A DNA stretch of 64,000 nt from Marinomonas sp. UCMA 3892 (lineage in GTDB: Bacteria > Pseudomonadota > Gammaproteobacteria > Pseudomonadales > Marinomonadaceae): contig NZ_PTXN01000003.1 of the NCBI RefSeq assembly GCF_012726345.1, positions 102,996 to 166,995 of the forward strand. Reading direction: 5' to 3'. The notes under the pieces are model-generated. The model had not been told where the DNA came from, ran no database searches, and worked only from the letters and a program-made list of their open reading frames with translations. This document shows positions 28,565 to 37,678 of the stretch, piece by piece (within the stretch, counting starts at the first letter, position 1; each line of letters starts with the position of its first letter). The translations under genes and the position numbers were made by a program.

Positions 28565-28578
28565 TGAACACGTGTTCA
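28565..28578. promoter_or_regulatory. Perfect 14-base palindrome, likely LacI-family operator
   Basis: TGAACACGTGTTCA is fully self-complementary with the central CG typical of LacI/PurR-family operators. It lies between the two divergent transcription units, 107 bases before the MBL start and 76 bases before the ATPase start. A weak -35 (TTTACA, 28553-28558) and -10 (TCATTT, 28576-28581) flank it for the rightward genes. Confidence 0.75.
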
Positions 28579-28653
28579 TTTTTGAAAAAACTTAAAAAAA
28601 CCTACCGGCGCTCATTTTATCGACCTTTTATCGGTTTGGAGTAAAGAGAAGGA

Positions 28654-29751
28654 ATGGCGCACTTACACATAAAAAACTTACAGGCAGGCTACGGTAAAAA
28701 ATTGATATTAGACAACATCAATTTAACCGTTGAGCAAGGAGAGATGATTGCATTACTTGGACCATCCGGTTGTGGAAAAACTACACTCCTCAATGCCCTA
28801 TGCGGTTTTGTTCCTGTTAGCCATGGCGAAATTTTTGCGGGTAATCGTGCTGTTTCTCAGTTGCCTGCCGAAAAACGCAATATCACTATGGTCTTTCAAA
28901 GCTACGCCCTGTGGCCTCATATGACAGTCGCGCAAAATATTGGCTACGGATTAAAAGTTCAAAAAGCCAAGCGAGCAGATATCGATGCTCGAGTCGCCGA
29001 GCTATTACGCATCGTAAAGCTGGATGGCTTAGACCATGAGAAAGTCACCGCCTTGTCAGGAGGACAGCGTCAACGAGTGGCATTGGCTCGCGCTTTAGCG
29101 ATCCGGCCCGATGTCTTGGTATTAGATGAACCTCTATCCAATCTTGATGCAAAGGTCCGATTAAGCGTCCGTCACGAAATCAAGGCGCTACAAAAGCAAC
29201 TTGGCTTTACCTCGCTCATTGTTACCCATGATCAAGAAGAAGCCTTGGTCATGGCAGATCGAATTGCCGTATTAAACCAAGGCAAAATAGAACAAATCGG
29301 TACCCCAGAAGAAATTTACCACCACCCAAGCACGCCGTTTGTTGCTGACTTTATGGGCGCTGAAAATCATATCGAGTGGCCAACTCATGATGATGCTTTC
29401 TGCCTAAACCTCAGTAACCATGCTGATCAACTAGACATTTATTTTCGTAGCGAAAGCGCTGTTTTATCAGCACACCCAACCTCCGAAAACGCAGATTTTA
29501 ATGCAGGTTTAACTATCAGCGGCCAGGTCGAACAAAGTGTTTTCTTTGGCAATAACTACCAAATTAGTGTGCGCTGCGGGAAGCACACCATTCAGGTTGA
29601 TCACGATCAGAATCTGCCTGAGCACACTCCCGCCACCTTGCGTATTCCCATCGATGCTCTGCATGTTTTCGCTAAAAAAGAGAAACATTCTGACCATCAA
29701 AAAACCAATATCGTTTCTGCCAAATCAATGAGGATGAATCATGTTTGCTAA
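28654..29751 (+). CDS. ABC importer ATPase (PotA/UgpC/FbpC type)
   Basis: A 365-residue nucleotide-binding subunit. Walker A GPSGCGKTT (about 36-44), Q-loop FQSYALWPHM, signature LSGGQRQRVALARAL, Walker B VLVLDEPLSNLD and the switch His in IVTHDQEEAL are all intact. The C-terminal about 125 residues form a TOBE-like regulatory domain. It is first of four genes (ATPase, binding protein, two permeases), and its end overlaps the binding-protein start by 11 bases. It powers import through the two permeases at 31004 and 31852. The last about 20 residues are polar and poorly conserved-looking. Confidence 0.93.
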   Translation: MAHLHIKNLQAGYGKKLILDNINLTVEQGEMIALLGPSGCGKTTLLNALCGFVPVSHGEIFAGNRAVSQLPAEKRNITMVFQSYALWPHMTVAQNIGYGLKVQKAKRADIDARVAELLRIVKLDGLDHEKVTALSGGQRQRVALARALAIRPDVLVLDEPLSNLDAKVRLSVRHEIKALQKQLGFTSLIVTHDQEEALVMADRIAVLNQGKIEQIGTPEEIYHHPSTPFVADFMGAENHIEWPTHDDAFCLNLSNHADQLDIYFRSESAVLSAHPTSENADFNAGLTISGQVEQSVFFGNNYQISVRCGKHTIQVDHDQNLPEHTPATLRIPIDALHVFAKKEKHSDHQKTNIVSAKSMRMNHVC

Positions 29752-30889
29752 AACTCACATCGCCGTACTTGCCGCTATCGGCCTCACTCAATTTTCCAGT
29801 TTTGCACATGCAGAAACCACGCTCAATGTGGCCTCTGCTGGTAGTCAAAACATGGTGGATTACGTGAAAACTTACCTTGCGCCAAAATTTGAGGCCACTC
29901 ATCCAGGCGTTAAGGTAAACGTTGTTGGTACAGGTCCTGGTGATGCAGGTTCCCATAAAATCATGGAAAAGCTATCAGCTCAAAATGATAGTGGCCTTGA
30001 TAAATGGGATATTGATGTTGCCGTAGTGCATCAACAAATTGGCGGTGAGCTCGTCAAAAATGGCCTGCTTTCAAAATATCGCAGCGATATCAATACAGGC
30101 AAAATGGTTTCCCGTGATAGCGCGACAAACGCTCTAGGTATCGATGTCGACGGTTACGTTATGCCTATGTTCCATAGCCAAACCGCCATCGCTTACAACA
30201 GCGACTTTATTACAACACCACCTAAGTCATACGATGAATTAGTGAAGTGGACACAGCAACACCCTAAATCTTTTGGTTACAACGGCATAAAAAACGGCAT
30301 GTCTGGGGTGAGCTTTGTAACCGGTTGGATTTACGCTTATGGCACAGATGCTGATAAATTATCTTCCATGCCATACGACAAAAGCATTGAGTCTTCTTGG
30401 GACAAAGCATTTGCCGAGCTTAAAGAATTCAACAAAAACATCACCTTCACACCTGGCAACGCTGGCACATTAGATATGCTAAACCGTGGAGAAATCTTCA
30501 TGGGACCTGTATGGGTAGACATGTTCTACAGCTGGAAAGAACAAGGCAAGATTCCACCATCATTAAAACTCTCCCTGATAGCTCCGGGTATGCCTGGGCA
30601 ACCAATGTACTACGTAACACCAACCAAAGCCGAACACCCACAACTGGCACGAGAATTCATTGAATTAGCGACTAGCCCAGAAGTTCAAGCCGACGGTATT
30701 GTGAAACAATTTAACTGGTATCCAGGAATCGACGCTAACTATGTAAAAGCCAAGCTTGATAACGCGACATGGGAAAAGTTGTTCGCGGAAATCACACCGA
30801 GCGATTTATCAAAATATGGTAAGAGCTTCCCGATTGGGCCGTACTTTGATGACATCAAAGAAGGTTACGAGCGTAACGTTTCTAACTAG
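29741..30889 (+). CDS. Periplasmic solute-binding protein of the ABC importer
   Basis: A 382-residue type 1 extracellular binding protein with signal peptide (KTHIAVLAAIGLTQFSSFAHA). The mature start TLNVASAGSQNMVDYVK, the motif YVMPMFHSQTAIAYNSD and the late GPVWVDMFYSW/REFIELATSPEVQ-like pattern place it among iron/polyamine/glycerol-phosphate-type binding proteins. The ligand cannot be read from sequence; the linked MBL hydrolase and inositol-phosphatase-like enzyme point to a phosphorylated compound. Translation is likely coupled to the ATPase gene, with GAGGA just before the ATG. A hairpin after its stop may keep its mRNA more abundant than that of the permeases. Confidence 0.88.
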   Translation: MFAKTHIAVLAAIGLTQFSSFAHAETTLNVASAGSQNMVDYVKTYLAPKFEATHPGVKVNVVGTGPGDAGSHKIMEKLSAQNDSGLDKWDIDVAVVHQQIGGELVKNGLLSKYRSDINTGKMVSRDSATNALGIDVDGYVMPMFHSQTAIAYNSDFITTPPKSYDELVKWTQQHPKSFGYNGIKNGMSGVSFVTGWIYAYGTDADKLSSMPYDKSIESSWDKAFAELKEFNKNITFTPGNAGTLDMLNRGEIFMGPVWVDMFYSWKEQGKIPPSLKLSLIAPGMPGQPMYYVTPTKAEHPQLAREFIELATSPEVQADGIVKQFNWYPGIDANYVKAKLDNATWEKLFAEITPSDLSKYGKSFPIGPYFDDIKEGYERNVSN

Positions 30890-30931
30890 GTAGTGAACTA
30901 GATCAATGAGCGAAGAACCCGCTCAACATAA

Positions 30932-30976
30932 GCCCTGAGCGCTGATGCTCTAAATTAAGCTGCTCGGGGCCATTTT
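30932..30976 (+). terminator. Intercistronic hairpin, attenuator-like
   Basis: GCCCTGAGC (30932-30940) pairs with GCTCGGGGC (30962-30970), one G-U pair, and is followed by CATTTTATC. It lies between binding-protein and permease genes of one operon. Such hairpins often reduce downstream transcription or stabilise the upstream message. Confidence 0.55.
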
Positions 30977-31003
30977 ATCTCGTGTTGGTTATTGGAAATA
31001 AAC

Positions 31004-31852
31004 ATGCGTCAAACGACATCGCACAATCTACTCAAGAATCATCTTTGGTTAATCGCCCCAGCAGCGCTCATGGTTGGTATTTTCTTTTTATACCCTTTGT
31101 GCTTCTCACTCTATTCGGCCATTACATTAGACAGCGGCGAATTCACTCTCACCCATTTGAACAAAGCCTTCGAGCTTTACTCAAAAGACATCCTCTTCAC
31201 CATCATCATTGTGCTGATCTCAGTCGCTATTTTAGCAGTTTTATCCATTACCATCGCTGCGCTAATTACCTTATCGCCTTTTCGTTCTTTGTCTAAAATA
31301 CTGGGCTTTCTTTATCGTTTACCCTTGTTCATTCCCTTTATTGTTACCGCGCAAATGATGCGAAGCTTTTTGGCAAAAAATGGCTTAATGAACAATGCTT
31401 TTGTCGCTTCTGGTTTATTAACCCCCATGGATACCGTGTCTTTTCTTGGTTGGAGCGGCATCATTATTACGTTTGTTTGGAAGCAGTTGGCTTTTTCGAC
31501 TTTGTTAATTTCAGGCGCGATGGCCGCATTAGATGATTCTCAAATCCGTGCCGCACGCAATTTAGGCGCTTCGCGTTTACGTATTTTGTTTCAAATTATC
31601 CTGCCACAAATTACGCCAACGCTTGGTGTGGCCATGGTCTTATCCATTGTCACCATGATGTCAGTATTGTCGGTTCCTCTCATGATAGGAACAGGTTCAC
31701 CAACCATGATGACTGCTGATATGGCGTTTCGTATTAATTCTTATGGCGATTATCACGTCGCGAACGCACTAGGTTTAGTGTCGTACTGTATTTGCGCAGG
31801 ATTGGCTTGGTTTTATCTGCGCCAAAATCTAAAAGAAAAAGGGGCGAACTGA
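31004..31852 (+). CDS. ABC importer permease 1
   Basis: A 282-residue inner-membrane protein with six hydrophobic segments and the family's cytoplasmic EAA loop (ALDDSQIRAARNLGASRLRI, followed by QIILPQITP). It belongs to the type I importer permeases of the PotB/CysU kind. ATG 31004 is preceded by GGA at a good distance; the frame is open four codons further to a TTG. Its stop overlaps the next permease start (TGATG). It forms the channel together with permease 2. Confidence 0.9.
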   Translation: MRQTTSHNLLKNHLWLIAPAALMVGIFFLYPLCFSLYSAITLDSGEFTLTHLNKAFELYSKDILFTIIIVLISVAILAVLSITIAALITLSPFRSLSKILGFLYRLPLFIPFIVTAQMMRSFLAKNGLMNNAFVASGLLTPMDTVSFLGWSGIIITFVWKQLAFSTLLISGAMAALDDSQIRAARNLGASRLRILFQIILPQITPTLGVAMVLSIVTMMSVLSVPLMIGTGSPTMMTADMAFRINSYGDYHVANALGLVSYCICAGLAWFYLRQNLKEKGAN

Positions 31853-32703
31853 TGATTTATCCACTGAATGGCAACTTATTGAAGACATTAAATATTCGTT
31901 CTTTGCGTATAAATCTCTGGCTGCAATGTGTTTTTATATTGTTGCTCGCGTTGGCGATATTTGGCCCAATCATGAACTTACTAATTTGGACCGTAACAGA
32001 AAGCTGGTACTTTCCTCATGCACTGCCAAGCCAATGGGGTTTTAAGTACTGGCAGCAAGTTTTTAATCCTTATAGCGATGTCTCAGGATCTTTGTTCACC
32101 AGCTTATTAATTGCGGTGTTAACCGTGTTGGTTTGTTTAATCGTCTCAGTTCCCGCAGGTTACGCGCTCTCAAAACGCAGTATGCCGTTACGTGTTTTTT
32201 GGATGTTACTGTTTTTAATTCCTCAGGCGTTTCCAAATCTAACCGTGTATATGAACATAGCTCGACTATTTTATGACTTCGGCTTAAACGGCACCTTGTT
32301 GGGCGTAATCTTGGTCCACAGCGTACATGGTTTAATGTTTTCCATTTGGATCAGCGTAGCGGCATTTTCCTCGACAGATCCTATGCTAGAACGTGCCTCT
32401 AGAAATCTAGGCGCAGGGCCTTTCTATACCTTCTTCCATATTGTGTTGCCACAGGCAGCGCCGGGGTTAATCGCCAGCTGTATTTTTGTCTTTTTAGAGT
32501 CATTAGACGAATTTACCGGCACTTTTTTCGTAGGTTCACCGAATATAAGCACATTACCACTTTTGCTTTATACCGCTAGCATGGAAGGTAACTATCAGAT
32601 CGCTTCGATCACCGCTTTGATTCTGCTCGTACCTTCCATTTTATTTATGATCATCATTAACAAATTTATGCGACCAGACATGCTCTCCAAGCTAGGGAAA
32701 TAA
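31852..32703 (+). CDS. ABC importer permease 2
   Basis: A 283-residue inner-membrane protein with six hydrophobic segments and the EAA loop (STDPMLERASRNLGAGPFYT, then HIVLPQAAPG), of the PotC/CysW type. The start at ATG 31852 overlaps the previous stop by one base and has AGGGG upstream; 20 extra codons are open upstream inside permease 1 and are not part of the protein. It is the last gene of the operon and ends five bases before the convergent TauE/SafE gene. No terminator is visible between them. Confidence 0.9.
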   Translation: MIYPLNGNLLKTLNIRSLRINLWLQCVFILLLALAIFGPIMNLLIWTVTESWYFPHALPSQWGFKYWQQVFNPYSDVSGSLFTSLLIAVLTVLVCLIVSVPAGYALSKRSMPLRVFWMLLFLIPQAFPNLTVYMNIARLFYDFGLNGTLLGVILVHSVHGLMFSIWISVAAFSSTDPMLERASRNLGAGPFYTFFHIVLPQAAPGLIASCIFVFLESLDEFTGTFFVGSPNISTLPLLLYTASMEGNYQIASITALILLVPSILFMIIINKFMRPDMLSKLGK

Positions 32704-32708
32704 AGCCG

Positions 32709-33431
32709 CTAGAAAAGAAACAGTTTCACGGCGGCAATGCCTGACATTATGCGAATTAGCCACTTAAATTGCACTGGGTTCACTTTTTTCAGGAAGTGGT
32801 AACCAATAAAAGAACCGATCGCCAAACCTGGAAGTCCGTACAAACTGACCTGAACGCTTTCCAGTGAAAACAAACCAAGGGCGATATAAAAGGGCAGTTT
32901 CGCCACATTAATGATAAAAAAGGCCCAAGCTCGTGTGCTCACATAGGTTTCTTTATCCAGCTTTTGCTCTAATAAAAACAAACTAAAAAGCGGCCCTGCG
33001 GCGTTCGCCATCATGGTAACAATGCCACCAAGAAAGCCCATAGAATAGGCAGCCCAAGGCTTTTGCATAAAGGTTGCAGGACGGAAATCCAGATATAACC
33101 CCAGTGCGATCATGGCGATGATCATAAAACCCAAGAAATTAATGAATTGCTCTCCATCGATGTTCGCCAAAAAGTGACTGGCGACAAAAACACCGAGAAA
33201 AGCCAAAGGTAAAAAGCGGACTAAAACCGACCAGTTCACTTTAGAACGATAGCTCCAAACCGCCATGATATCGGTAATAATGTACAAGGGTAGCAACACG
33301 GCCAACGCCTCAGGTCCAGGAAATGCCACCAATAAAATAGGCAGTACCAACAAACCCATCCCGCCTACGGAAAATTTTGAAAAGCCAGTAATCAATCCCG
33401 CTAAAAATAGCACGACAATTGCAGTATCCAC
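32709..33431 (-). CDS. TauE/SafE-family sulfite/organosulfonate exporter
   Basis: A 240-residue polytopic membrane protein with seven to eight helices. The N-terminal half begins LFLAGLITGFSKFSVGGMG and the second half repeats the pattern GFLGGIVTMMANAAGPLFSL, the duplicated glycine-rich motif of the family. Relatives export sulfite, sulfoacetate or related anions. It is divergent from a LysR regulator at 33561, which probably controls it. The exact substrate is unknown. Confidence 0.88.
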   Translation of the reverse strand: MDTAIVVLFLAGLITGFSKFSVGGMGLLVLPILLVAFPGPEALAVLLPLYIITDIMAVWSYRSKVNWSVLVRFLPLAFLGVFVASHFLANIDGEQFINFLGFMIIAMIALGLYLDFRPATFMQKPWAAYSMGFLGGIVTMMANAAGPLFSLFLLEQKLDKETYVSTRAWAFFIINVAKLPFYIALGLFSLESVQVSLYGLPGLAIGSFIGYHFLKKVNPVQFKWLIRIMSGIAAVKLFLF

Positions 33432-33560
33432 GTCTTACTCCTTATTTTCTAACAACGAAAATATTCGTTTATGCGTGCAATAATACGGCAAATAATGAAC
33501 AATAAATAATCTCGTTTTATTATTATAATGATCAAAATTAGTGATCATGTGGAGTCTGTT

Positions 33561-34475
33561 ATGAAGCTAGATCAATTAAGAGCCTTTATTGCTGTGGTGG
33601 AAACAGGAAGTTTTCGTTCCGCGGCGGACTCCATTCATAAGACTCAACCAGGAATCAGTGCCGCGGTAAAAGCCCTAGAAGAACAATATGGCATCTCGCT
33701 GTTTGATCGAAATAGCTATCGACCAACGCTCACAGCGGAAGGTCATGCCTTCTTTCTACAAAGCAAAAAACTGATGTCTCAGGTCTTACAATTGGAGAAC
33801 TTAGGACATGATCTCGCCCAAGGCACAGAAGCACCACTTCAGCTTTGTTTAAGCCAAATGGCGTTAGACGATAACTGCATGATGCGCATCAAAGCTTTCC
33901 AGCAACAACACGCGGACGTCACCTTAGATATCACCACAGACCATCTCTATGGTGTGCAAGAAAAGCTCGCCAAAGACAAATGTGAAATCGCCATTGGCCC
34001 TCGTTATGGGCTCGATGACAGACACGCTTTTATCGAAATCAATAAAATCACTATGATCACGGTAATGAGCCCAGAACTACTTGCCACAGTCAACACAAGT
34101 GACACCAAGATCAAGCAACAACAGCTGTATTCGATTCCACAAATTTTGGTGACTAACACCGCCGCCAATACCTCTGGAAATGGCCACAGATACGTACTCC
34201 CCACCGGCAAACGCTGGTATGTCAATGACTTTCAGATAAAGAAAAATTTGCTCTTACATGGTTTTGGCTGGGCCAGAATGCCAAAACACTACATTCAATC
34301 CGAGCTAGACAATAAACAGCTGATCCCAATCGAAGTAGAAAACTTCACCTCGCAGAATCAGCTGCCTATTTTTATGATACGTTTGCGCCATCAAACACAA
34401 AGTTATCAAGCGAACCTTTTTTGGGAAATGATGCGAGGCTTTTCACCTTCGCCAACCATAGAAATCGATCTATAA
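33561..34475 (+). CDS. LysR-family transcriptional regulator
   Basis: A 304-residue regulator. The N-terminal winged helix reads MKLDQLRAFIAVVETGSFRS with RAAADS-like SAADSIHKTQPGISAAVKAL, followed by the linker helix and an effector domain (residues about 90-295). ATG 33561 has GGAG eight bases upstream; 11 upstream codons are open but unsupported. It is divergent from the TauE/SafE exporter and a likely regulator of it. Its stop overlaps the convergent DUF547 stop by six bases. Confidence 0.92.
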   Translation: MKLDQLRAFIAVVETGSFRSAADSIHKTQPGISAAVKALEEQYGISLFDRNSYRPTLTAEGHAFFLQSKKLMSQVLQLENLGHDLAQGTEAPLQLCLSQMALDDNCMMRIKAFQQQHADVTLDITTDHLYGVQEKLAKDKCEIAIGPRYGLDDRHAFIEINKITMITVMSPELLATVNTSDTKIKQQQLYSIPQILVTNTAANTSGNGHRYVLPTGKRWYVNDFQIKKNLLLHGFGWARMPKHYIQSELDNKQLIPIEVENFTSQNQLPIFMIRLRHQTQSYQANLFWEMMRGFSPSPTIEIDL

Positions 34476-35288
34476 GGTTTTATTTAATGCCCAATCGTAA
34501 TCTAAGAAACGAATGCTCATATCTTTGTCTTTAAGCTTCTGAACCTCGGCAGAGTTTAAAGACAAATCCGCGGTATGATCCAGTAAAAATTGCTCCAATG
34601 AGCTATAACCCTTCCAACCTTTTTCAAAGTCTTCTCGATACCATTTAAAAATCGAGGAAAGCGCTAATTTGTCGACTTCTATTCGATTTCGAGTGCGATC
34701 TTCCAAGAAAAGCCGAGTTTGTTCGTCTAACTGAGCATCTAAATGCTTGCCCGTATAAGCTTCATTGCGAAGCGCTGGACAACCGACACTGGCGCAATTC
34801 ACCGCGAAATGAATGCGCGGATCTTGATAACGATCCGAACCACGAATCAAATTATGCTCAATGTCATCCAAAGAGCGCGTTTCACCTAATAATGGAATAA
34901 AAGACTGGCTCCACGGTGAACGAAAAAAACTGCCCAGATCTTTAATCGAATCCAAATCAGGCCATTTGGTTAGAATCAAATCCACCGTCCACGCATTATA
35001 AGCATTGATCAAAAACGCCAATTGCTCGTCTTTCGGCCAAGCATCAAACTCGCCGCTTTTCACTTTCGATAAAGCCGCCAAGTAGCGATCCAGTTCGGGC
35101 TTATCATCGGCAAAGCCTTGGTAATCCACTTGGCTTGCCTGACCGCCATTGAGCGGCAGCACATGCTGTTTTAGCAACATGTCCCATCGACTATGGTCAA
35201 ATCCGTTTGCCGCGCTCACCTGAGAGCTGAGCAAGCCAACAAAAACAAAGTTCAATAGAGTCACAACCAATAGGCGAAGTTTTTTCAT
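34470..35288 (-). CDS. DUF547 secreted protein
   Basis: A 272-residue protein with a signal peptide (RLLVVTLLNFVFVGLLSSQ, cleavage near VSA). The DUF547 core is clear: QLAFLINAYNAWTVDLIL, then LDDIEHNLIRG, DPRIHFAVNCASVGCPAL and FLEDRTRNRI. The conserved Cys-His-like residues suggest an enzyme fold, but the family has no assigned function. It lies four bases after the TVP38-oxidoreductase fusion gene, so the two are cotranscribed; this pairing recurs in gammaproteobacteria, which suggests a shared envelope or redox role. Confidence 0.85.
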   Translation of the reverse strand: MKKLRLLVVTLLNFVFVGLLSSQVSAANGFDHSRWDMLLKQHVLPLNGGQASQVDYQGFADDKPELDRYLAALSKVKSGEFDAWPKDEQLAFLINAYNAWTVDLILTKWPDLDSIKDLGSFFRSPWSQSFIPLLGETRSLDDIEHNLIRGSDRYQDPRIHFAVNCASVGCPALRNEAYTGKHLDAQLDEQTRLFLEDRTRNRIEVDKLALSSIFKWYREDFEKGWKGYSSLEQFLLDHTADLSLNSAEVQKLKDKDMSIRFLDYDWALNKTL

Positions 35289-35292
35289 CGAA

Positions 35293-37443
35293 TTAACCTC
35301 GACGCCAAGTGTGGTATTTTTCCAGCCAATTCAATATCCGCTGTGGCGCGTGGGCACGCTTCCATTCACCGGCAGCGTATTTATTGGCTTCAGCCCAGGT
35401 TGGGTAAGTGTGAATGGTGCCGAGCACCTTGTTCAGACCCAGACCATGTTTCATTGCTAAGACAAACTCGGCCAGCAAATCCCCAGCATGTTCGCCCACT
35501 ATTGTGACGCCTAAAATCTTATCCTTGCCCGGAACCGTCAGCACTTTCACAAAGCCTTTGGCGGCGCTATCGGCAATGGCACGATCAAGGTCATCCAAAT
35601 CGTAACGCACCATCTCATAATCAATGCCTTTTTCTTTGGCATCTTGCTCGCTCAGGCCCACTCGCGCCACTTCAGGATCAACAAAGGTGGTCCAAGGAAT
35701 CACGCGATAATCCACACGGAATTTTTTGAAGGAACCAAATAGCGCATTTACCGCGGCATACCAAGCTTGGTGAGCGGCCACATGGGTAAATTGATACGGC
35801 CCCGCTACATCACCTGCGGCAAAAATATTCGGATAAAGAGTTTCAAGGTAATCGTTCGTGACAATCGTGCCCTTGGTTTCAATCCCCAAGTTTTCCAAGC
35901 CGTAACCTTCAAGGCGGGCTTCACGACCAACGGCACAGATAAGCGCATCAAACTCCACCACAGACTCTTGTCCATCGTGTTCGACGATCAGACGCTTCAC
36001 CTCGCCTTCTTTCTCGCAGCGCAGCGCATTGTGTGATGTCAGAATATTAACACCATCTTGCCGCAGACTTTCTTGCGCCAGCACAGACACTTCTTCGTCT
36101 TCTCGCCCCATAATACGAGCCGAGCGCTCCACTTGCGTCACTGTCGACCCCAAGCGAGCAAAACTTTGTGCCAGCTCACAACCAATCGGGCCGCCGCCTA
36201 ACACCACCAAACGCTTCGGCGGCTCGTCGAATTTCGCAAAGGCTTCCCACATAGTATCGCTGGTGTAATAACCCACCTCGTCCAACCCCGGCAAGTCAGG
36301 CACAAATGGACGCGCGCCAGTCGCCAACACAATACTGCGCGCTGTGAGCCGTGTCGTTCCGCCGTCATTCAATTGAATCTCCACGGTCCAAGGGTCAATC
36401 AGCTTGGCGTAGCCTTGCACCACATCCACACCCATTTTACTGTAACGCTCAACGCTGTCGTGGGGTTCGATTTTTGCGATCACATCGTGAATACGTTGCA
36501 TGACCTTTTTGAAAGAAAAAGTCGGCTCGCTGCTGTTCAAACCATAGTTTTCGGCATGGCGCATTTGGTGAGCCACTTTGGCGCTTTTAATCAGCGCCTT
36601 GCTTGGCACACAACCATAATTCAGGCAATCCCCCCCCATTTTATGGGCTTCGATCAAGGTCACTTTGGCCTTCACTGTGGCTGCGATGTAAGCACTCACT
36701 AAGCCACCAGCCCCAGCACCAATAACAATCAAATTTCGATCAAAGGATTTTGGCTTGGTAAATCCAGCATAAACGCGACGCGCTTTCACTACATCGACTA
36801 TTTTTTTCGCGATAAGAGGAAACACGCCCAGCAAGACAAAAGACAATAAAAGCGAAGGCGACAAAATTCCTGACAAACTCTCTAACTGCCCCAATTGTGT
36901 TCCGGCATTCACGTACACCAAGGTGCCTGCGAACATACCGATTTGACTCACCCAATAAAAAGTCAAAGCACGAATAGTAGTTAACCCCATCAGCAAATTA
37001 ATGAGGAAAAACGGGAAGATAGGAACCAAACGCAGTGTAAATAAATAGAAAGCGCCCTCCCTTTCTATTCCCTCGTTAATCGCTTTTAAACGTTCACCAA
37101 AGCGTTTTTGCACTGTGTCTTGAAGCAGATAGCGGGAAACCAGAAACGCCAAGGTCGCGCCAATGGAGCTGGCAAAAGACACAATCAGCGTCCCCCAAGC
37201 TAAACCAAACAAGGCCCCTGCCGCCAATGTCATGATCGCCGCACCAGGCAAGGACAGAGCCGTGACAATGACATACAAAAGTAAAAACACACCGCCGACC
37301 AAGAAAGGTCTTTCGGCTTGCCATTCTTCAAATTGCACAAGGCCCGATTTCAAACCTTCCAGCGTTAATAGCTGGTGTAAATCAAAATAAAAAAAGCCCG
37401 TGGCCAATGCGGCAATCAATACCAGCAATGCAATTTTTTTCAT
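35293..37443 (-). CDS. Fusion of TVP38/TMEM64 membrane domain and FAD-dependent disulfide oxidoreductase
   Basis: A 716-residue bifunctional protein. Residues about 1-225 are a TVP38/TMEM64 (DedA-like) domain with about six helices and the motif LPGAAIMTLAAGALFGLAWG plus RLVPIFPFFLINLLMG. Residues about 235-700 are a mercuric-reductase/lipoamide-dehydrogenase-like flavoprotein: FAD motif IVIGAGAGGLVSAYIAA, redox pair GGDCLNYGCVPSKAL, NAD motif VVLGGGPIGCELAQSFARLG, second FAD motif IFAAGDVAG, and a C-terminal dimer domain with HTYPTWAEA (His in the usual catalytic region). No N-terminal metal-binding domain is present. The start ATG 37443 has GGAG eight bases upstream. Substrate unknown; electrons may pass between cytosolic NADH and a membrane thiol. 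Confidence 0.9.
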   Translation of the reverse strand: MKKIALLVLIAALATGFFYFDLHQLLTLEGLKSGLVQFEEWQAERPFLVGGVFLLLYVIVTALSLPGAAIMTLAAGALFGLAWGTLIVSFASSIGATLAFLVSRYLLQDTVQKRFGERLKAINEGIEREGAFYLFTLRLVPIFPFFLINLLMGLTTIRALTFYWVSQIGMFAGTLVYVNAGTQLGQLESLSGILSPSLLLSFVLLGVFPLIAKKIVDVVKARRVYAGFTKPKSFDRNLIVIGAGAGGLVSAYIAATVKAKVTLIEAHKMGGDCLNYGCVPSKALIKSAKVAHQMRHAENYGLNSSEPTFSFKKVMQRIHDVIAKIEPHDSVERYSKMGVDVVQGYAKLIDPWTVEIQLNDGGTTRLTARSIVLATGARPFVPDLPGLDEVGYYTSDTMWEAFAKFDEPPKRLVVLGGGPIGCELAQSFARLGSTVTQVERSARIMGREDEEVSVLAQESLRQDGVNILTSHNALRCEKEGEVKRLIVEHDGQESVVEFDALICAVGREARLEGYGLENLGIETKGTIVTNDYLETLYPNIFAAGDVAGPYQFTHVAAHQAWYAAVNALFGSFKKFRVDYRVIPWTTFVDPEVARVGLSEQDAKEKGIDYEMVRYDLDDLDRAIADSAAKGFVKVLTVPGKDKILGVTIVGEHAGDLLAEFVLAMKHGLGLNKVLGTIHTYPTWAEANKYAAGEWKRAHAPQRILNWLEKYHTWRRG

Positions 37444-37633
37444 TAGTAGAACTCCAAAAGAGCCTTTCAACTCACGGTGAAAGCCAAGACAAGAATCGAT
37501 ATATAAAGGTTAGACTCGACTCCAGCGGAAATTATTACAGCATCTTGGCGTATTTTCTGAAATAAACCCAAAAGTGTATAAATAAGAGAGTAAAGCAAAA
37601 GCAGACAAGCTGCACGGCATAGCAGCTAAAGAC

Positions 37634-37658
37634 GGCAACGCTTACAAAAAGCGTTGCC
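37634..37658 (-). terminator. Hairpin terminator of the MFS gene
   Basis: GGCAACGCTT and AAGCGTTGCC form a perfect ten-base stem around a five-base loop, 20 bases beyond the MFS stop. The following T-run on the minus strand is short (GTCTTT). Confidence 0.7.
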
Positions 37659-37678
37659 AAGAAAAGTAAGTAAACGAA

